Shown: positions 23,701-34,302 of the stretch, in pieces
How positions within the stretch are numbered: position 1 is the first letter of the stretch
How the letters are laid out: each line of letters starts with the position of its first letter
Source of the DNA: Cerioporus squamosus
Taxonomy: Eukaryota > Basidiomycota > Agaricomycetes > Polyporales > Polyporaceae
Assembly: GCA_022592435.1 (NCBI GenBank)
Contig: JABYQS010000254.1
Location: 1-42,713, forward strand
Reading direction: 5' to 3'
Length of the DNA stretch: 42,713 nt
The notes under the pieces: model-generated
What the model was told of the DNA's origin: nothing
The model's input: only the letters and a program-made list of their open reading frames with translations
Database searches by the model: none
Made by a program: the position numbers and the translations under genes

Positions 23701-24020
23701 TGTCGCTGCTCGCCGCGATTTGTATAGTTTCTGCAAACCTGTCAGCCACGCCGAGGTAGACAGAAGGTGTGCGTCAAGACGTACCGACAGTGGAACGAGA
23801 CATTGATCACAGTAAGGAGGAGGGTCTACGACATCCGACTGAGTTCTACCAAGCGTGGTTCGGTAACGAGCGTGCCACTTACGACAATTGCGCAACAGCC
23901 CGCTATCACCCAGCCAATCTTGTGTGCATCCCAGTCTATGCCATCCGAAGACCAAAAGCCGGACTGGTCGATCACTGCCTGGTTTTCCGAGGGACAGAGG
24001 GTGTTGTTGGTGCTCGACAT
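20712..24020 (-). CDS. TMEM184/Ost-alpha-like multi-pass membrane protein
   Basis: Member of the organic solute transporter alpha/TMEM184 family (Solute_trans_a), probably in the vacuolar, Golgi or plasma membrane. Twelve exons: 24020-23883, 23825-23785, 23730-23698, 22443-22346, 22287-22280, 22219-22197, 22138-22015, 21964-21941, 21892-21859, 21802-21561, 21505-21295 and 21238-20712 (500 residues). The lengths sum to a whole frame. Landmarks: WDAHKIGWVIAGCCAIV (first helix), NYTNRGEQRQ then ILRILYMPAVYAIISFFSYR, LLLLIEYVA, SITIALYGLLVFYGL, FLSIKLIVMFTFYQSLV and LAICIEMVIFSAFMMYAYNW. About seven hydrophobic segments are seen. The C-terminal 150 residues are polar and low-complexity (Gly, Ser, Gln, Met), probably cytosolic. 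Odd points: intron 3 is 1,254 bases where others are about 50-70, and exon 5 is only 8 bases (A-Y-E). The Met at 24020 is the only one after an upstream in-frame stop. Confidence 0.9.
22532..22668. repeat. Degenerate direct repeat inside intron 3, unit 1
   Basis: Shares blocks CGAGCA, TCCTCCGCC, ACGACTCCA, GCAGG, GGGCG and ACCTCG-TTACT, in the same order, with 23051-23222. Gaps and substitutions are frequent. Confidence 0.5.
23051..23222. repeat. Degenerate direct repeat inside intron 3, unit 2
   Basis: Colinear with 22532-22668 but longer, with an inserted poly-G tract. The two units sit about 520 bases apart, as if bracketing an inserted piece. Confidence 0.5.
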
Positions 24021-24184
24021 GGGGAATGTCGCCGCCGGGTCGTCGGAAGTCGTGAGGGTCGCAAAGCCAGGCGAGATGATGGTAGGAAGGAAGAGAAAGA
24101 GTGGATATATGCGCCGGTGTAGCCCCCAGCCCGGCGCAGACGGAGGAGGTGCTTATGGAGGTGTGAAGTGAACGCTGGGAGGAC

Positions 24185-24992
24185 GTGCCTACGGTACGCG
24201 GGGAGTCCGAGGATGAAATTCCCGCGCGGGCACTCAGACGCTCGCGGCTCCTGGTTCGAGCCCCCGCCGCGCCAACAGCCTCTGAGAAGATAGCCATGTT
24301 TCTGCTGCATCCTACAGACATTCTGTCATCTTCTGAAGGTACTTCAGTATTTTACGACTTATTGTGACCCTCTATTGCCCCGAAAATCACTTTGGAGAGG
24401 GGATGTACACGGGCGCTTAATGTACAGATAACTTTATCTCTTAGCGCCGATATTATCAATTAAAACTACTTATATACTTTATTTGGCTTGCTTACCGGGG
24501 TTACTTATCGGGCATCTGGATCCTTGACGGCGGGCTACGGCAGCACTTACCTCACAGAACTGCTAATGCTATTGCTACAGACTATAGGCAACATCTCCGA
24601 GGTACAGTACGATGCCGATGCACTTGACAAGAGTGACCAGATAAATGCTACAATATGTAAGTACTACTTACTGAGTAACTCATATGAGGAATTATCGGTG
24701 GAAGTGATTAGATCCAATCAATCAGGGAGTTATCTAGACGGCGTTATCTGCCATTAAGCGCTCAGTAGATCTCCCCTCCGAAGCGGTTTCCTGCGGCATG
24801 GAGTGTCAGAATAAGTCTTAAAATACCAGTGCATCTTTGGAAGATGACAGAGTGTCCGTAGGATGCGGCAGAAACAGAAGTATTCACTCAGAGCATGTCG
24901 GTCCGGGCTGGGCTCGAACCAGGAGCCGCGAGCGTCTGAGTGCCCGCGCGGGAATTTCATCCACGGACTCCCCGCGTACCGTACGTGCCTTG
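24185..24992. mobile_element. Fold-back (long inverted-repeat) element, 808 bp
   Basis: Arms 24185-24433 and about 24737-24992 are inverted copies. The outer 75 bases are nearly identical (ACGGTACGCGGGGAGTCCG, GGATGAAATTCCCGCGCGGG, CACTCAGACGCTCGCGGCTC). Similarity continues inward with more changes (CTGTCATCTTC, GACTTATT, CGCTTAATG, AGATAAC). The roughly 300-base centre is AT-rich. Each arm carries GGTTCGAGCC, like a tRNA B-box, and a 7-bp hairpin with loop ACTCAGAC, hinting at a tRNA-derived (SINE-like) origin, but no complete tRNA fold could be drawn. A 90-codon open frame inside has no recognisable domain. The left end lies 165 bases upstream of the TMEM184-like start codon. Confidence 0.75.
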
Positions 24993-25848
24993 TCCTGCCT
25001 GCCTGCGGAATCGGGCGCTTCCCTTCCTTCTAGGCGCCGCAGCGCCGCTACCAACCGTCACGATCTCTGCCGTTTGTTCTCGCTTCGTTGTTGTCGTACA
25101 GCTCGTTTTCCTGCTATCGGTCCTCTCGGGCTGCCCTCTGCTGTCTCCAGTCTTCTGCTTGTCCGTGCGCGCACCTCGTATCTCCTTGACGCTTTTGCCC
25201 AACCGTTGACTGCGGACGGAGTCCGACGCCGCGCCTCGGTCATTCTGTATGACACCAAGCAAGTCGGAAGTACTACTTCAGGTGCTGCCTCAAGGCTCTA
25301 TGCATCCGGCAGCTGGAGTATCCCCTTCATAGCCGGACTCCATGCCGATAGAGCATGGTTCATGCGACTAGCACTCGGAGTCGGCATTCCCGGGGCATGG
25401 TGGTTAGGTGAGCAGATCCACGCTACCCTCGACTACTTGCATATCCGATCCCACGACTCGATCGTACATACCAAGTGGTGTCATACGCTGTTTTCAAACA
25501 CCTGAAGGCGGTGCGCTGCACAACCACAGCCGAGGCATCGGCGAAAACCTACGGGACTTGCAGGATGTCTCGGGCGGTGCGAGAATGTCGTTCGAGCCGA
25601 GGTTCTATTGTTATACACAATTTGCAGAAATGCTAGTCTTTGCTCAAGCAGGTCCGAGCCGTGTCTCTCCCCTCATGCAGTCATGCCAGTGGTGCGTCGA
25701 TACTACACTGCCGCATCACAGCGATAGTTGAAACGTTGACCCTCCAGAATGCATCGAGCGTGCATCTCCTACCCGCCCACCACCTATCCGCGGCGGCTCC
25801 TCGCCCCGGTGGGCACGAGAGCCATCGACGTCGGCACGAGGGCGCCCG
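24993..25848. other. Intergenic, 850 bp; no gene seen
   Basis: Between the fold-back element and the Gly-rich gene. An open frame on the plus strand (24837-25505) runs out of the repeat arm and has no recognisable domain, so it is not called. Confidence 0.45.
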
Positions 25849-26520
25849 TCACAGGAGAGAGGAACGTCCTGGTCGCCTACCCGAGCAGCCCTGTTCAGCA
25901 TCCAAACATCCACGACCAAACCCACGCAGCAGAGCACTCACTTGCGCATGCTGGGGCCGCTGGCGCGGCATCTGCGGCGTCCTCGGCGTGTATCCATTCC
26001 CACCACCAGCGCCGTTCCCCTGCGGTCGGCCGCCCTGGGCCTGAGGCCGACTCTGGCTGTTCTGCTGGCGATGGCCACCGCCGTTGCTCTGCGCCCCGCC
26101 CCCGCCGCGGTTCTGGTTGTGCGGTGGCGCGCGGGCGCCCATGTTGCGAGCACCGCCGGACGCACTCCTCGCCTACGTCACGAAAGTCAGCAAGACGAGC
26201 GAGCGATCACCCAGTGCATCGTGCGAGCGGTCCACAGCACTGAGGCGTGAAGCGTGAGGCGTGAGGGAACACACCTGCGTCTGGGGCCTCGCGCCTCCTC
26301 CGCCGCCACTGCCGCCGCCGGTCCCCCTCCCTTTCCCGTTCCCGTTCCCGCCGAGAGAGAAGGTGCGCGCGCCCGACCCCGATCGGGCGTTCGAGCTCGC
26401 CCCGACATTCAGATGGAGCGTGATCTTCGTGTTCGTGTTCGTGTTCGCGCTGGCGCCCGTGTTCGCGTTCGTGTTCGTGCGAGGCCTGCTGGCCTGCGTC
26501 TTCGTCCTCGTTGTCGACAT
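25849..26520 (-). CDS. Small Gly/Asn/Gln/Arg-rich disordered protein
   Basis: No family recognised. Proposed exons 26520-26275, 26172-25942 and 25890-25849 give 172 residues in one frame with normal splice ends (GTGTGT...GTAG and GTGAGT...CAG). Residues 1-35 are Thr/Asn-rich (NTNANTGASANTNTNTK), followed by a short ordered-looking ITLHLNVG, a Gly tract, then RGG-like and Gln-rich sequence (PHNQNRGGGG, QQNSQSRPQAQGGRPQG). Such composition is common in RNA-binding or condensate-forming proteins, but no RRM or other domain is present. Part of the N-terminus is encoded by a hexanucleotide-like repeat (AACACG), so length may vary between strains. The terminal exon is short and the least certain. 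Confidence 0.5.
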
Positions 26521-27171
26521 CGCGAGTTCGGGCGTGAGATCGCGGACAAGCGGCGCGCGGCGTGTGATGCGGGCGCGGTACTGAGGTCAGTCTGCCCGCG
26601 AGAGCGGGAGAGCGATAGAGGGGGGACGTTGGGTCGACTCTCGGACGAGTGGGAAGGTGCTGCTGCCCATAAGGTCGTGGGAGCTACTACCGCAGCACAC
26701 AAATGGACCTCTTCTGTGCTGCAGAAGCCTGCAGCATGGGCTTCTGGTGTTCGAAACTGCTGGCTTCTTGCCAGTGCGCGAGTGCGCGCGTGCTCAGCTG
26801 TTCACGTTCGGGGCGCGAAGGCCGAATGCACATCCTGAGCTCGTTGTCTGAGTCTCGCTGGAGTCGGCGAAGGCACACAGCGGGATGCAGTGAGTGACTG
26901 CCAAGCAAATATCCCTCGTCTACTACGCATAACATTGAGCCAGGATGGAACTTTGCAAGAATGAAGCTGTTGTAAGGCTCGACCAGGTGAGACGGGATCG
27001 TGTGCTTCGTGACCCTCGTCGATCAGTTGAGGGACACACGAGAAGGCGCAAAGAAGGACCATACCAGTCTCTGCGGGACGGTAGCACTGCGACTCGGAGA
27101 GGTCTTTCGACACAATATACCTGCTTAACACCCTGATAGGACATGTACTTCGGCATTCAACACGTAGAGGC
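26521..27171. other. Intergenic, 650 bp; no gene seen
   Basis: Promoter of the Gly-rich gene and the 3' flank of esterase copy 5. No gene, tRNA or repeat family identified. Confidence 0.45.
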
Positions 27172-28551
27172 TCAGGAATCTCGGCTCTGGGTGAGCAACC
27201 ACCTGATTCCCTCCCTTGCGTCACGGTCCAACTTGACTGCAGCCGCGATATGGGGGAAGCAGTAGTGGAACGCGTGGAAGCAGCCCGGGTAACTGTCAGG
27301 ACGGCATTCAGGGCGAAGCGAGCTAGGAAGCAAGAAATACCACGTACAGGATCACCTTTGTCGGCACGCCAGCTTGGCGTAAGAGCTTCTCGTATAAGAT
27401 CCCTTCGTCCCGGAGCGGGTCGAGTTCCTGGACCTGGATGAACGCTGGAGGAAGGCCGGCGTGCGAGCTCGCCAGGAGCGGGGAGACGCGCTCATCCCTG
27501 GCCGACGTCGGATGAGCGTAGACATCTATCAGAGTGTAGCAGGTCAGGTTGACAGGCTACAGCGAAAAAAGCCTAGAACTGAAGTTCGCACTGAGGAAGC
27601 GGCGCATGCTTTCGGTATTGAGGATGGGCGTGCTGGTGAACTCTGAGAAAGACCGGATCTCGTCTTGGTACTTCTCCGGGACGGCCCCAGGATGAAGGAC
27701 GGTGGGCTCGCGCAGGTACTGTCCTGTAAGCGGGTATTCTCTGAAGAGTGGGTCTTCGCGGGCCTTGATTGTTATGGCGGCGGACATATTCGCACCCGCC
27801 GAGTCACCACCGACAAGGAAACCCTTCTTCAGGTCAATCTTGAGCTCGGACGCATGATTGACCACCTACGGACGACGTCAGTGCGCGTATATGATGCGCT
27901 TGAAATGTCGTATACCCATTCAAGCGCGGTATACGAGTCCTCGAACGGAATCGGGAAGGGATACTCCGGGGCGAGTCTAGGGGACATGCATGTTAGGGCC
28001 CCAAATAACGACTTGGGTATTGGAGACGATCGTATGGCGAACCTGTAATCCACGTTCACGACAGCGATGTTGAGCTCAACGCAGATCGTCCGCAAATGTG
28101 CGTCGTCCGAGTCAATGTCGCCAAGCATCCATCCTGTAGGGGGCGGAGGGGTGTATAGTCAGTCGCACGACTATACATGGTAAGCAGTTCGCACATCGCA
28201 CGCACCTCCTCCGTGAAACCAGACGAGAACAGGGAAAGTGTCCCCATCCCCGGCAGCGGGCCTGACGTACCTGATGGTTATCTCACCGCCCTTAACGGCG
28301 ACGCGTTCGTCCGAGAGGATATACTGAGATGCTGCGTCGCTGTTAGCCCTTGCGGCTTGACTTCCATAATACGACGCTTACTCACACTCGGGAAGTCGCT
28401 TCGCGTGGTACTGGCTAAAAGGCGCAAACGTCACATTGGCAATCTCTCGAGCGTGCACAAGTTCGGAAGTTCCTGGGGGTGGCGGCGGTGGAGGCTGAGT
28501 GAGAGCCGGATTGGTAGAGAGAGCCGCAGCGAGTTCTGAGTCGTAGTCCAT
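27172..28551 (-). CDS. Alpha/beta-hydrolase (HSL-like esterase), copy 5
   Basis: Serine ester hydrolase, Abhydrolase_3 family. Proposed exons: 28551-28386, 28331-28206, 28133-28043, 27976-27916, 27865-27592, 27525-27348 and 27292-27172 (338 residues). It starts MDYDSELAAALSTNPALT and has a run of seven prolines near residue 20. Motifs: VWFHGG, LAPEYPFPIPF, GGDSAG nucleophile, ELDPLRDEG acid, FHAFHYC base. Exon lengths match copy 2 except for a two-codon extension in the sixth exon, where NVYAHPTSARDERVSP replaces the YGAPP motif of the others. That could alter the lid or substrate pocket. All frames are open. It lies downstream of DUF4246 copy 2 on the same strand, repeating the arrangement at 15.7-19.2 kb, with a TATA-like motif 63 bases upstream. 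Confidence 0.87.
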
Positions 28552-28613
28552 GACAGATCACAGATGAAGTTCGTGCTACTGTGCGACAGAGGTCAGCAAC
28601 GAAGCAGGGAAGC

Positions 28614-28619
28614 TATATA
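28614..28619 (-). promoter_or_regulatory. TATA-like element, esterase 5
   Basis: TATATA 63 bases before the ATG at 28551. Confidence 0.45.
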
Positions 28620-29457
28620 CCAGGCGAACGAACCATCTTTAGATGCAGTGGGAAATCTCTCTCGGTCTTCTGTGAGCAGCTGTCAAGATGTGGTATGGAA
28701 CTCCGGAACCCTGGTCGGATGACTTCTTAGGTTCAGAAACATACCCGGCGTGAGACGGCACCCAATGCCAATGGGGGGGATTGTTCTGTCGTTCTTGGTG
28801 GGTGCGATTGCACCACTGGCATGATCATGAAGAGGAAGTCATGAGTTCAACAGAGTACGAGAGAGTGGCTTCATGGCATACCTCAGTCATACTTGGCATG
28901 CACATCCGTGGCATGTGGGCGCGAATTTGTGCGGGTATTACAAACGCTATTGCCAGGGCGATTTATTTGCCTTGGAAGTTGGTATGGTGGTATCGGGCCG
29001 AGTTCCGCCAAGTGCGGATACTTGTACTTGTACTACCGCGAGTCGCCATGAATGCGTGCACTAGTCCCGTAAGCTGACGAAGTCGCAGTTCTATACTTTG
29101 TTCTCCCGATGTGTTCGTCCTGTGTATCAATTGGCGAAGTACGGAGCGACATGGACTCGGCGGAGTAGTGACCCTTCGACGGTTGCAGCTACAAGCAAGG
29201 TGTCAGCTCTGCAGTATGATTGACTTGACAATTCAGCGCACCTGAAGCGTGCAGCCGGCATAGGGTTGACCTTGTTGCGTTCCGAGCGAGTCCAGGACCC
29301 TGCGCCCGCGTAGATGGAAGAATATCGGTGGTTCGTGCAAAGGCTAAGATCGGGGAAGCGCACAAGAAGCTCTTCGTAAGACGGAGTCTCAGAGGATGTA
29401 AGAAGGGCACATGAAGATGGACAGAGTTACGGTGCGTGCTCGTCCGAGTCGTCACGG

Positions 29458-29877
29458 TGGTCCAGGACTAGGCTTAAATCGTTAAAGAGGAGGGTCGCAT
29501 GACACCCCCCGTGGGAACGCGGAGTGTCGTCTGAGTCTCAAACCTGGCACGGAGAAGTCTCTGGGCGTCGAGAGCACAGCACTTCGCCAACTTGAGCAGA
29601 GTACCCTCATGCCTTCCTTTGCATCCATATCGCTCGGAAGGTCGCAGAAATTAACAAAAACCCTCACTGGTAGCAGACGGAGCTGCTGGCAATTTTTTAG
29701 GATTATAACGGGCTTATGGACAGCGCGAAGCCATCGCTCTCGAAGCGGTTCAAACTCCATGTTCCCACGGGGGGTGTCCTGCGGGGCTCCTGTTTATCAA
29801 TTCCAGCCTCTATTCAGAAGGAACGACTGTCTTCCGCTACTGAACTAGAGGCTGGCTTGCGAGCCTAGTCCAGGACA
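29458..29877. mobile_element. MITE-like inverted-repeat element
   Basis: The left arm (29458-29525) contains GTCCAGGACTAGGCT, TAAAGAGGAG, then GACACCCCCCGTGGGAAC and GGAGT. The right arm carries the reverse complement of the same blocks (29750-29810 and 29861-29876), separated by a roughly 50-base insertion. The best block is 18 of 18 bases. The interior of about 230 bases has no coding potential. A target-site duplication could not be fixed by eye. Confidence 0.6.
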
Positions 29878-30173
29878 GGATGAGATGCGTTGTCATTGGA
29901 TGGCACCGCCACCCTTACCGAAGGTAAGTGGCCTTATACAAGCTGGTAAGCAGCAGTTTGTAGTTGGATAAATGAAGGTCATCACACAATGATATCGCAG
30001 AGTTGAAGACGAATCCCGAGAGAAAAACAGCCTGACCGGGGAGGAATGGAAATACTGAGCTTCGTCTAGGCTGTGTGCATATTAAGTAGGAGAGGATCAC
30101 GCCCAGATCTGAAGGTGGGTTCTACTCACGGAGCTCGTCAACCGGAGAGTGAGAAGGTCGCTGGGCCGGAGGC

Positions 30174-31910
30174 TCAGTGCTCGCACATATTGAACTCGAG
30201 CTCATACACCTTCTCGTTGTGCTCGACGACAAAGCTCGAGCGCTCCTTCATGAGCTCCGCCCGGTGTTCCTCCGCCTTCTCACGCGACATCACCCCGGGC
30301 TTCACGAACTCGGCGACGAGATCGAACAGCTCCACAGGCAAGTTCTGCATCGCCGGTGCCTTGACGAGCTCGTCCATTGACCAGTCCTCCTGCTGCGGCG
30401 GGACGTGCGTCGTCGACAAGATCTCCGTCTCCGGATTCACGAGGAAGAAGCACAGGATCTTCCGGTATCCCGGCTTCGTCGGGTCCGCAAGCTCGAACGC
30501 GTCGACGTGGTGCTGGTAGATGTTCGGGAACGCGACGCACTTGTCCTCCTCCGCGACGATGTGCCCGATGTTCTGGTTCTTGTGGTGGTTGGGCCCGAAT
30601 CCGTACGAGACGATGAACCCGCGGTCGTCGTACTGCTCGTACCGCATCTCGATGCCGTCCTCGGTGCCGACCGTGACGCGGAAGTCGAGCCGCGACTCGG
30701 TGATGTTCTCGCACGCGTAGTAGTACAGGCCCGTCACGACGATGTTCTCGTTTGCCATGCCCTCGACGTGCCACGCGCCCCCGGCGAAGCGCGGGTTCTC
30801 CGGCGTGAGGACGATGTTCGCGAGCTTGACGATCACCTGCACTTTGCGGCCCTTGAGCGAGTACTCGACGCGGTCCTCGAAGGTTGGAGGATGGAAGGGC
30901 GCGGGGTCGGGAATGATGGGCCATCTGAACTCGTTCGCCCATATGTCGTACGCCTCTTGGTCGTACCACGCGTCCGAATTTCCGGGCACATCGCAGTACC
31001 AGAGCTCCGGATCGACTTGTACAGCCAGCGGACGCTCAGGGGATAGAGCGTCGGACAGCACCCGCTCAAACATGGGTACAAATTGCGCGAGGATGGACGT
31101 GATGGGCGTGTAGAGCGCGGCGTCGCGTGTGGGGTGGAGGTTGTTAATGTATCCGAGCGCCTCCACCTTTCCCGTCTCGGAGACAGCGAAGTCGGTCGGG
31201 AGCCACTGGTACTTCTGGGACATGAGGTAGCGGTGTTCCTCAGAGGAGCTGTTCAAATCTGGGCGGCGCGCTGTGTATGCCTGCGGCGTGATGGCTTCCA
31301 GTGGGTCATCATTGCTCGCGTCCTCCTTGCGAACGTACGACTCGCCGATGACCAGGCAATACAGCGAAGGGTGCACGAGATCTAAGACTTGCTTGTTCGA
31401 TCCGGGGTGCCAGTCCTTCTTCTCTTCAGGTACGTTCTCGAGGAGCGCGACGCCGTGAACGAGTGCCTCCTTGGTAGCTGGGGAGATCAGCGACCTCGAT
31501 TCGTACACCTTGGGAATAGATGCTGCCTGTGCAAGATCAGTGAGTAGGTTCACCAGCGCATCAGAAACAGGACTTACGAATATGCCAGTCTCGGGGTCAC
31601 GTCGGGAGGCCTCGTATCTGAGTTCTTCGAAGATATAGTCGACCTGCGCCTGGGTGATACGTTCGCGGGGCCATCTCTTCTTGCCATTGCCGTGTTTGAG
31701 GTACTCGTCGCCGCCCCATAACTTCTCGACCAGCGCACGATCCTGTTCGACAATCTCCTGGCGCCACTTCTTGACGATGGTCGGGTCATTGACCTTCTCC
31801 CACCAGTCTGGCTTGGAACGGATCTTGCCAGATAATAGGCGCATACGGAGCTCGACCAGCGTGTTGGGTTCGCGCTCTTGAAACGTGAATGGCGAAGGGA
31901 ATCGGGACAT
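30174..31910 (-). CDS. DUF4246 protein, copy 2
   Basis: Paralogue of the gene at 17433, very similar throughout and also ending MCEH. Exons 31910-31578 and 31526-30174 (561 residues), with the same intron position and a 333-base first exon. Conserved blocks: FPSPFTF, LRMRLLSGKIRSKPDWWEK, HPGSNKQVLDLVHPSLYCLV, QWLPTDFAVSETG, LKGRKVQVIVKLANIVLTP, GGAWHVEGMANENIV, YQHHVDAFELADPTKPGYRK. Possible 2OG-Fe(II) oxygenase-like ligands as described for copy 1 (inference). The upstream frame stays open to 32042, but MSRFPSPF aligns with the start of copy 1, and a TATATA sits 85 bases before it, so 31910 is preferred. It is flanked by esterase copy 5 downstream and F-box copy 2 upstream, all on one strand. 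Confidence 0.92.
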   Translation of the reverse strand: MSRFPSPFTFQEREPNTLVELRMRLLSGKIRSKPDWWEKVNDPTIVKKWRQEIVEQDRALVEKLWGGDEYLKHGNGKKRWPRERITQAQVDYIFEELRYEASRRDPETGIFVSPVSDALVNLLTDLAQAASIPKVYESRSLISPATKEALVHGVALLENVPEEKKDWHPGSNKQVLDLVHPSLYCLVIGESYVRKEDASNDDPLEAITPQAYTARRPDLNSSSEEHRYLMSQKYQWLPTDFAVSETGKVEALGYINNLHPTRDAALYTPITSILAQFVPMFERVLSDALSPERPLAVQVDPELWYCDVPGNSDAWYDQEAYDIWANEFRWPIIPDPAPFHPPTFEDRVEYSLKGRKVQVIVKLANIVLTPENPRFAGGAWHVEGMANENIVVTGLYYYACENITESRLDFRVTVGTEDGIEMRYEQYDDRGFIVSYGFGPNHHKNQNIGHIVAEEDKCVAFPNIYQHHVDAFELADPTKPGYRKILCFFLVNPETEILSTTHVPPQQEDWSMDELVKAPAMQNLPVELFDLVAEFVKPGVMSREKAEEHRAELMKERSSFVVEHNEKVYELEFNMCEH

Positions 31911-32668
31911 GATGGGATGTGATCGGCGTGAGGAGTGCTGATATCGGAGGCTCCGCGAGCAAGCTGGTGGTCGACGTGGTCGTTCCAGAGGACCTATATA
32001 CGACAGCACGGCGAGGGGCGGTCGGCGGATACGCGATGTCATCGCCTTCCCGGGGTTCCCCGCCTCGCGTTCTCACATCGACACAACACGAGTCTGACGA
32101 GACTCGTGTAGACTCAGTGGCGTACACGTACATGACGGAAACAAGGCTTATCTGATAGGAGATCGGCGAGAATAAGAGTTGTCCTCCATGTATGTGCCAG
32201 GAATCTGGTGCAGTCGGAGATTGCGGAACGTTCTCAATGGAGACATGCGACATGCCCCTGCTTGGGAGGAGGGCGACTCCGATTTCGACTATTGAAAACG
32301 CGTTAGCTTGAGCAGTCCTAATTGTCACAGATAATATACTGGAGCTCCGGACTGCTTTTGAGACTGATTGACACCGGGTAGTATTGCACGTGTGCGGCCG
32401 TATGGCCTATTCGACAGTGTAAGACCACTCACCATAGGGAGACTGGTGAGTTCGAAAGGCATGGAAGCGGCCTCGGGAGTCTGTAAAGGTCATTCTAGTC
32501 AGACAGCTCTGGTGTATGAGCGTATACCCCCGCAAGTCACCCCGTATGATCTGCACATCAACAATTGCTTGCGTGATTCCATACGCGACACCATTTATTG
32601 TCGTTTGGGAGAATATGAGGCGTGACATCAGTCATATGTGAGCCAATCCGTCCAGAACTCTTCCTTCC
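31911..32668. other. Intergenic, 760 bp; no gene seen
   Basis: Promoter of DUF4246 copy 2 and the 3' flank of F-box copy 2. No gene identified. Confidence 0.45.
31995..32000 (-). promoter_or_regulatory. TATA-like element, DUF4246 copy 2
   Basis: TATATA in the context GACCTATATACG (plus strand), 85 bases before the ATG at 31910; compare GACTTATATAGG upstream of copy 1. Confidence 0.45.
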
Positions 32669-33934
32669 CTACGGGGCTGTCAGCGTTGAGACGTTCAACG
32701 ATCGGGGATACTCACATGGCCGAATGCCTGCTTGCAGAATAGTGCGCTCCTTGCAGCGAGGGAACTGTGCCTCTACACACTTCAGCCAGACGCCGTCCTC
32801 GTCACTGTTGGTCGAGTAAACATTGATGGCCACCTCGGACAAGTGGTGGAATGGGGGGCGGTTGAGAATGTCGTCCAATCGCGCGTCGTGGAAGAGCGAG
32901 ACCACGTCGTCCTTAGGCTGATCGCGGGAGATGTAATCGATCCGGAGAGTTTCCAGCTTCCTGGCGCGGACGTGTTCCAAAACCAGAAGAAGCCACGCCG
33001 TTTCGCTGTTCTCGAAGGTGAGCGATAGCCGGTCAAGCCCTGTGAGCCTGGAGACAGCTATAAACGAAGAATGTCAGGTGAAACTCAACACATCGGCGAA
33101 CTTTCGACTCAAACTGACCTTGATACGTGTCTGGCTGTTCATCGTATTGCATACACCAGAGCGCCAGACTCTGCAGACCCGGACTCATGAGCTCCAAGAG
33201 AGGATCGACCTTGATGGGCAGATATAGCTGTGGCATTCAAGCATTGAGTAACCAGCACGGGCAACCTAACTGAGTCGTACCCGGAGTTTCGTCAGAGACT
33301 CGCACCTCCCCGGAAACATGGCCTCGTCCGGCGGCGGGACCTGAGACTCGTACCAGGCGTTCTGGGTGATTTTGATGGTTTTGACGTGCGGGAAGGACCA
33401 TACAGTGCCGGCGAGCAGGTCGAAGGTAATGTAGAGACAGGAATATAGGGTGAGGGAGGCGAGCTTCTCGCAGACCCCGAACGACCGCATGAAGCAGACG
33501 AGAGGGACAGGGACCGGGATCCTCGCATCCGCCTCGAAGGAGATCTTTTTGAGGTTGGTGAGGCCAGAGACGACGTAGAGAGGTAGAGGCGTCTCGAATT
33601 TGCCCGCGTTCATCATGGGGTAGTGCCATGCCCATCCGAGCTCGGGGTTGGTCTGACCATGGAGATCACAGCGCAATTCTTGCACGAGTTCCGCCAACTC
33701 TGGAGAAGCATGGATAGTTCGAGCGAAGCGGGTGTACACGGCCCGCCTCTCCAGGTAGACATATCCGTAAAGCTGCATCCGCGCGCGCGCAAGCCATGCA
33801 CTGCATGTTAGTGCACACGCCCGCAGCGTCTTGTAGATGGCTTCTATGCTCTCATCTGTATCTTCGCCGATGGCGTCAATCACTAGGAAGAACAGCTCGA
33901 GGGGAAGAGGGGGAGAGTCTGGGTCGCGATTCAT
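32669..33934 (-). CDS. F-box protein, copy 2
   Basis: Probable SCF ubiquitin-ligase adaptor and paralogue of the gene at 14129. Proposed exons: 33934-33281, 33227-33119 and 33057-32669 (383 residues). The F-box-like N-terminus is LPLELFFLVIDAIGED followed by LRACALTCSAWLARARMQLY (about residues 10-55). Leucine-rich-type segments follow (LTNLKKISFEAD, LASLTLYSCLYITF, PHVKTIKITQNAW). The second exon is 109 bases, as in copy 1. The block MFPGRCESLTKLR corresponds to FPGRCQSLTTVE of copy 1 at the end of exon 1. A further in-frame 47-48-base intron near the 3' end (GTGAGT at about 32710) would change only the last residues and use the same stop. It lies immediately upstream of DUF4246 copy 2 on the same strand. 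Confidence 0.8.
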
Positions 33935-34302
33935 GGAGATGATGAAGGTTCAGGAGAAGATGGCGGCGTCAATATCGTAGATGAGCGGTTGATATTTCAT
34001 CCACTTAGACGCCTATGTTATCCTGAGTCCGAATAGTTGAACTTCAAGTCGTAGCCGCGAATATCTTCAGAAGGAATTACGGAGCTTCACGATACTGTCC
34101 TAGCCGGATTCGTGACTGGCTGACGTTGTGCGCTGCCGCCGAGACTGGCGCCCAAAGCCGCACACGGCTGGGTCGAATAAGTACGGTGTCTCTCCCTCCT
34201 CCTCCTCAGCACTATTCGACCACAGTCAGAACTCAACATTTATGTAGTTTTTAAGGAGTAGAACGCACCTGACATGTTAGAGCGCTCACTTGCCAGCATG
34301 TA
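33935..34302. other. Intergenic, 370 bp; no gene seen
   Basis: Promoter of F-box copy 2 and the 3' flank of the SET gene; nothing else recognised. Confidence 0.45.

Larger units (their letters stand above)
28552..30173. other. Intergenic, 1.6 kb; inverted-repeat element, no gene
   Basis: Promoter of esterase copy 5, then an inverted-repeat element at 29458-29877, then the 3' flank of DUF4246 copy 2. Open frames are short and featureless. Confidence 0.5.
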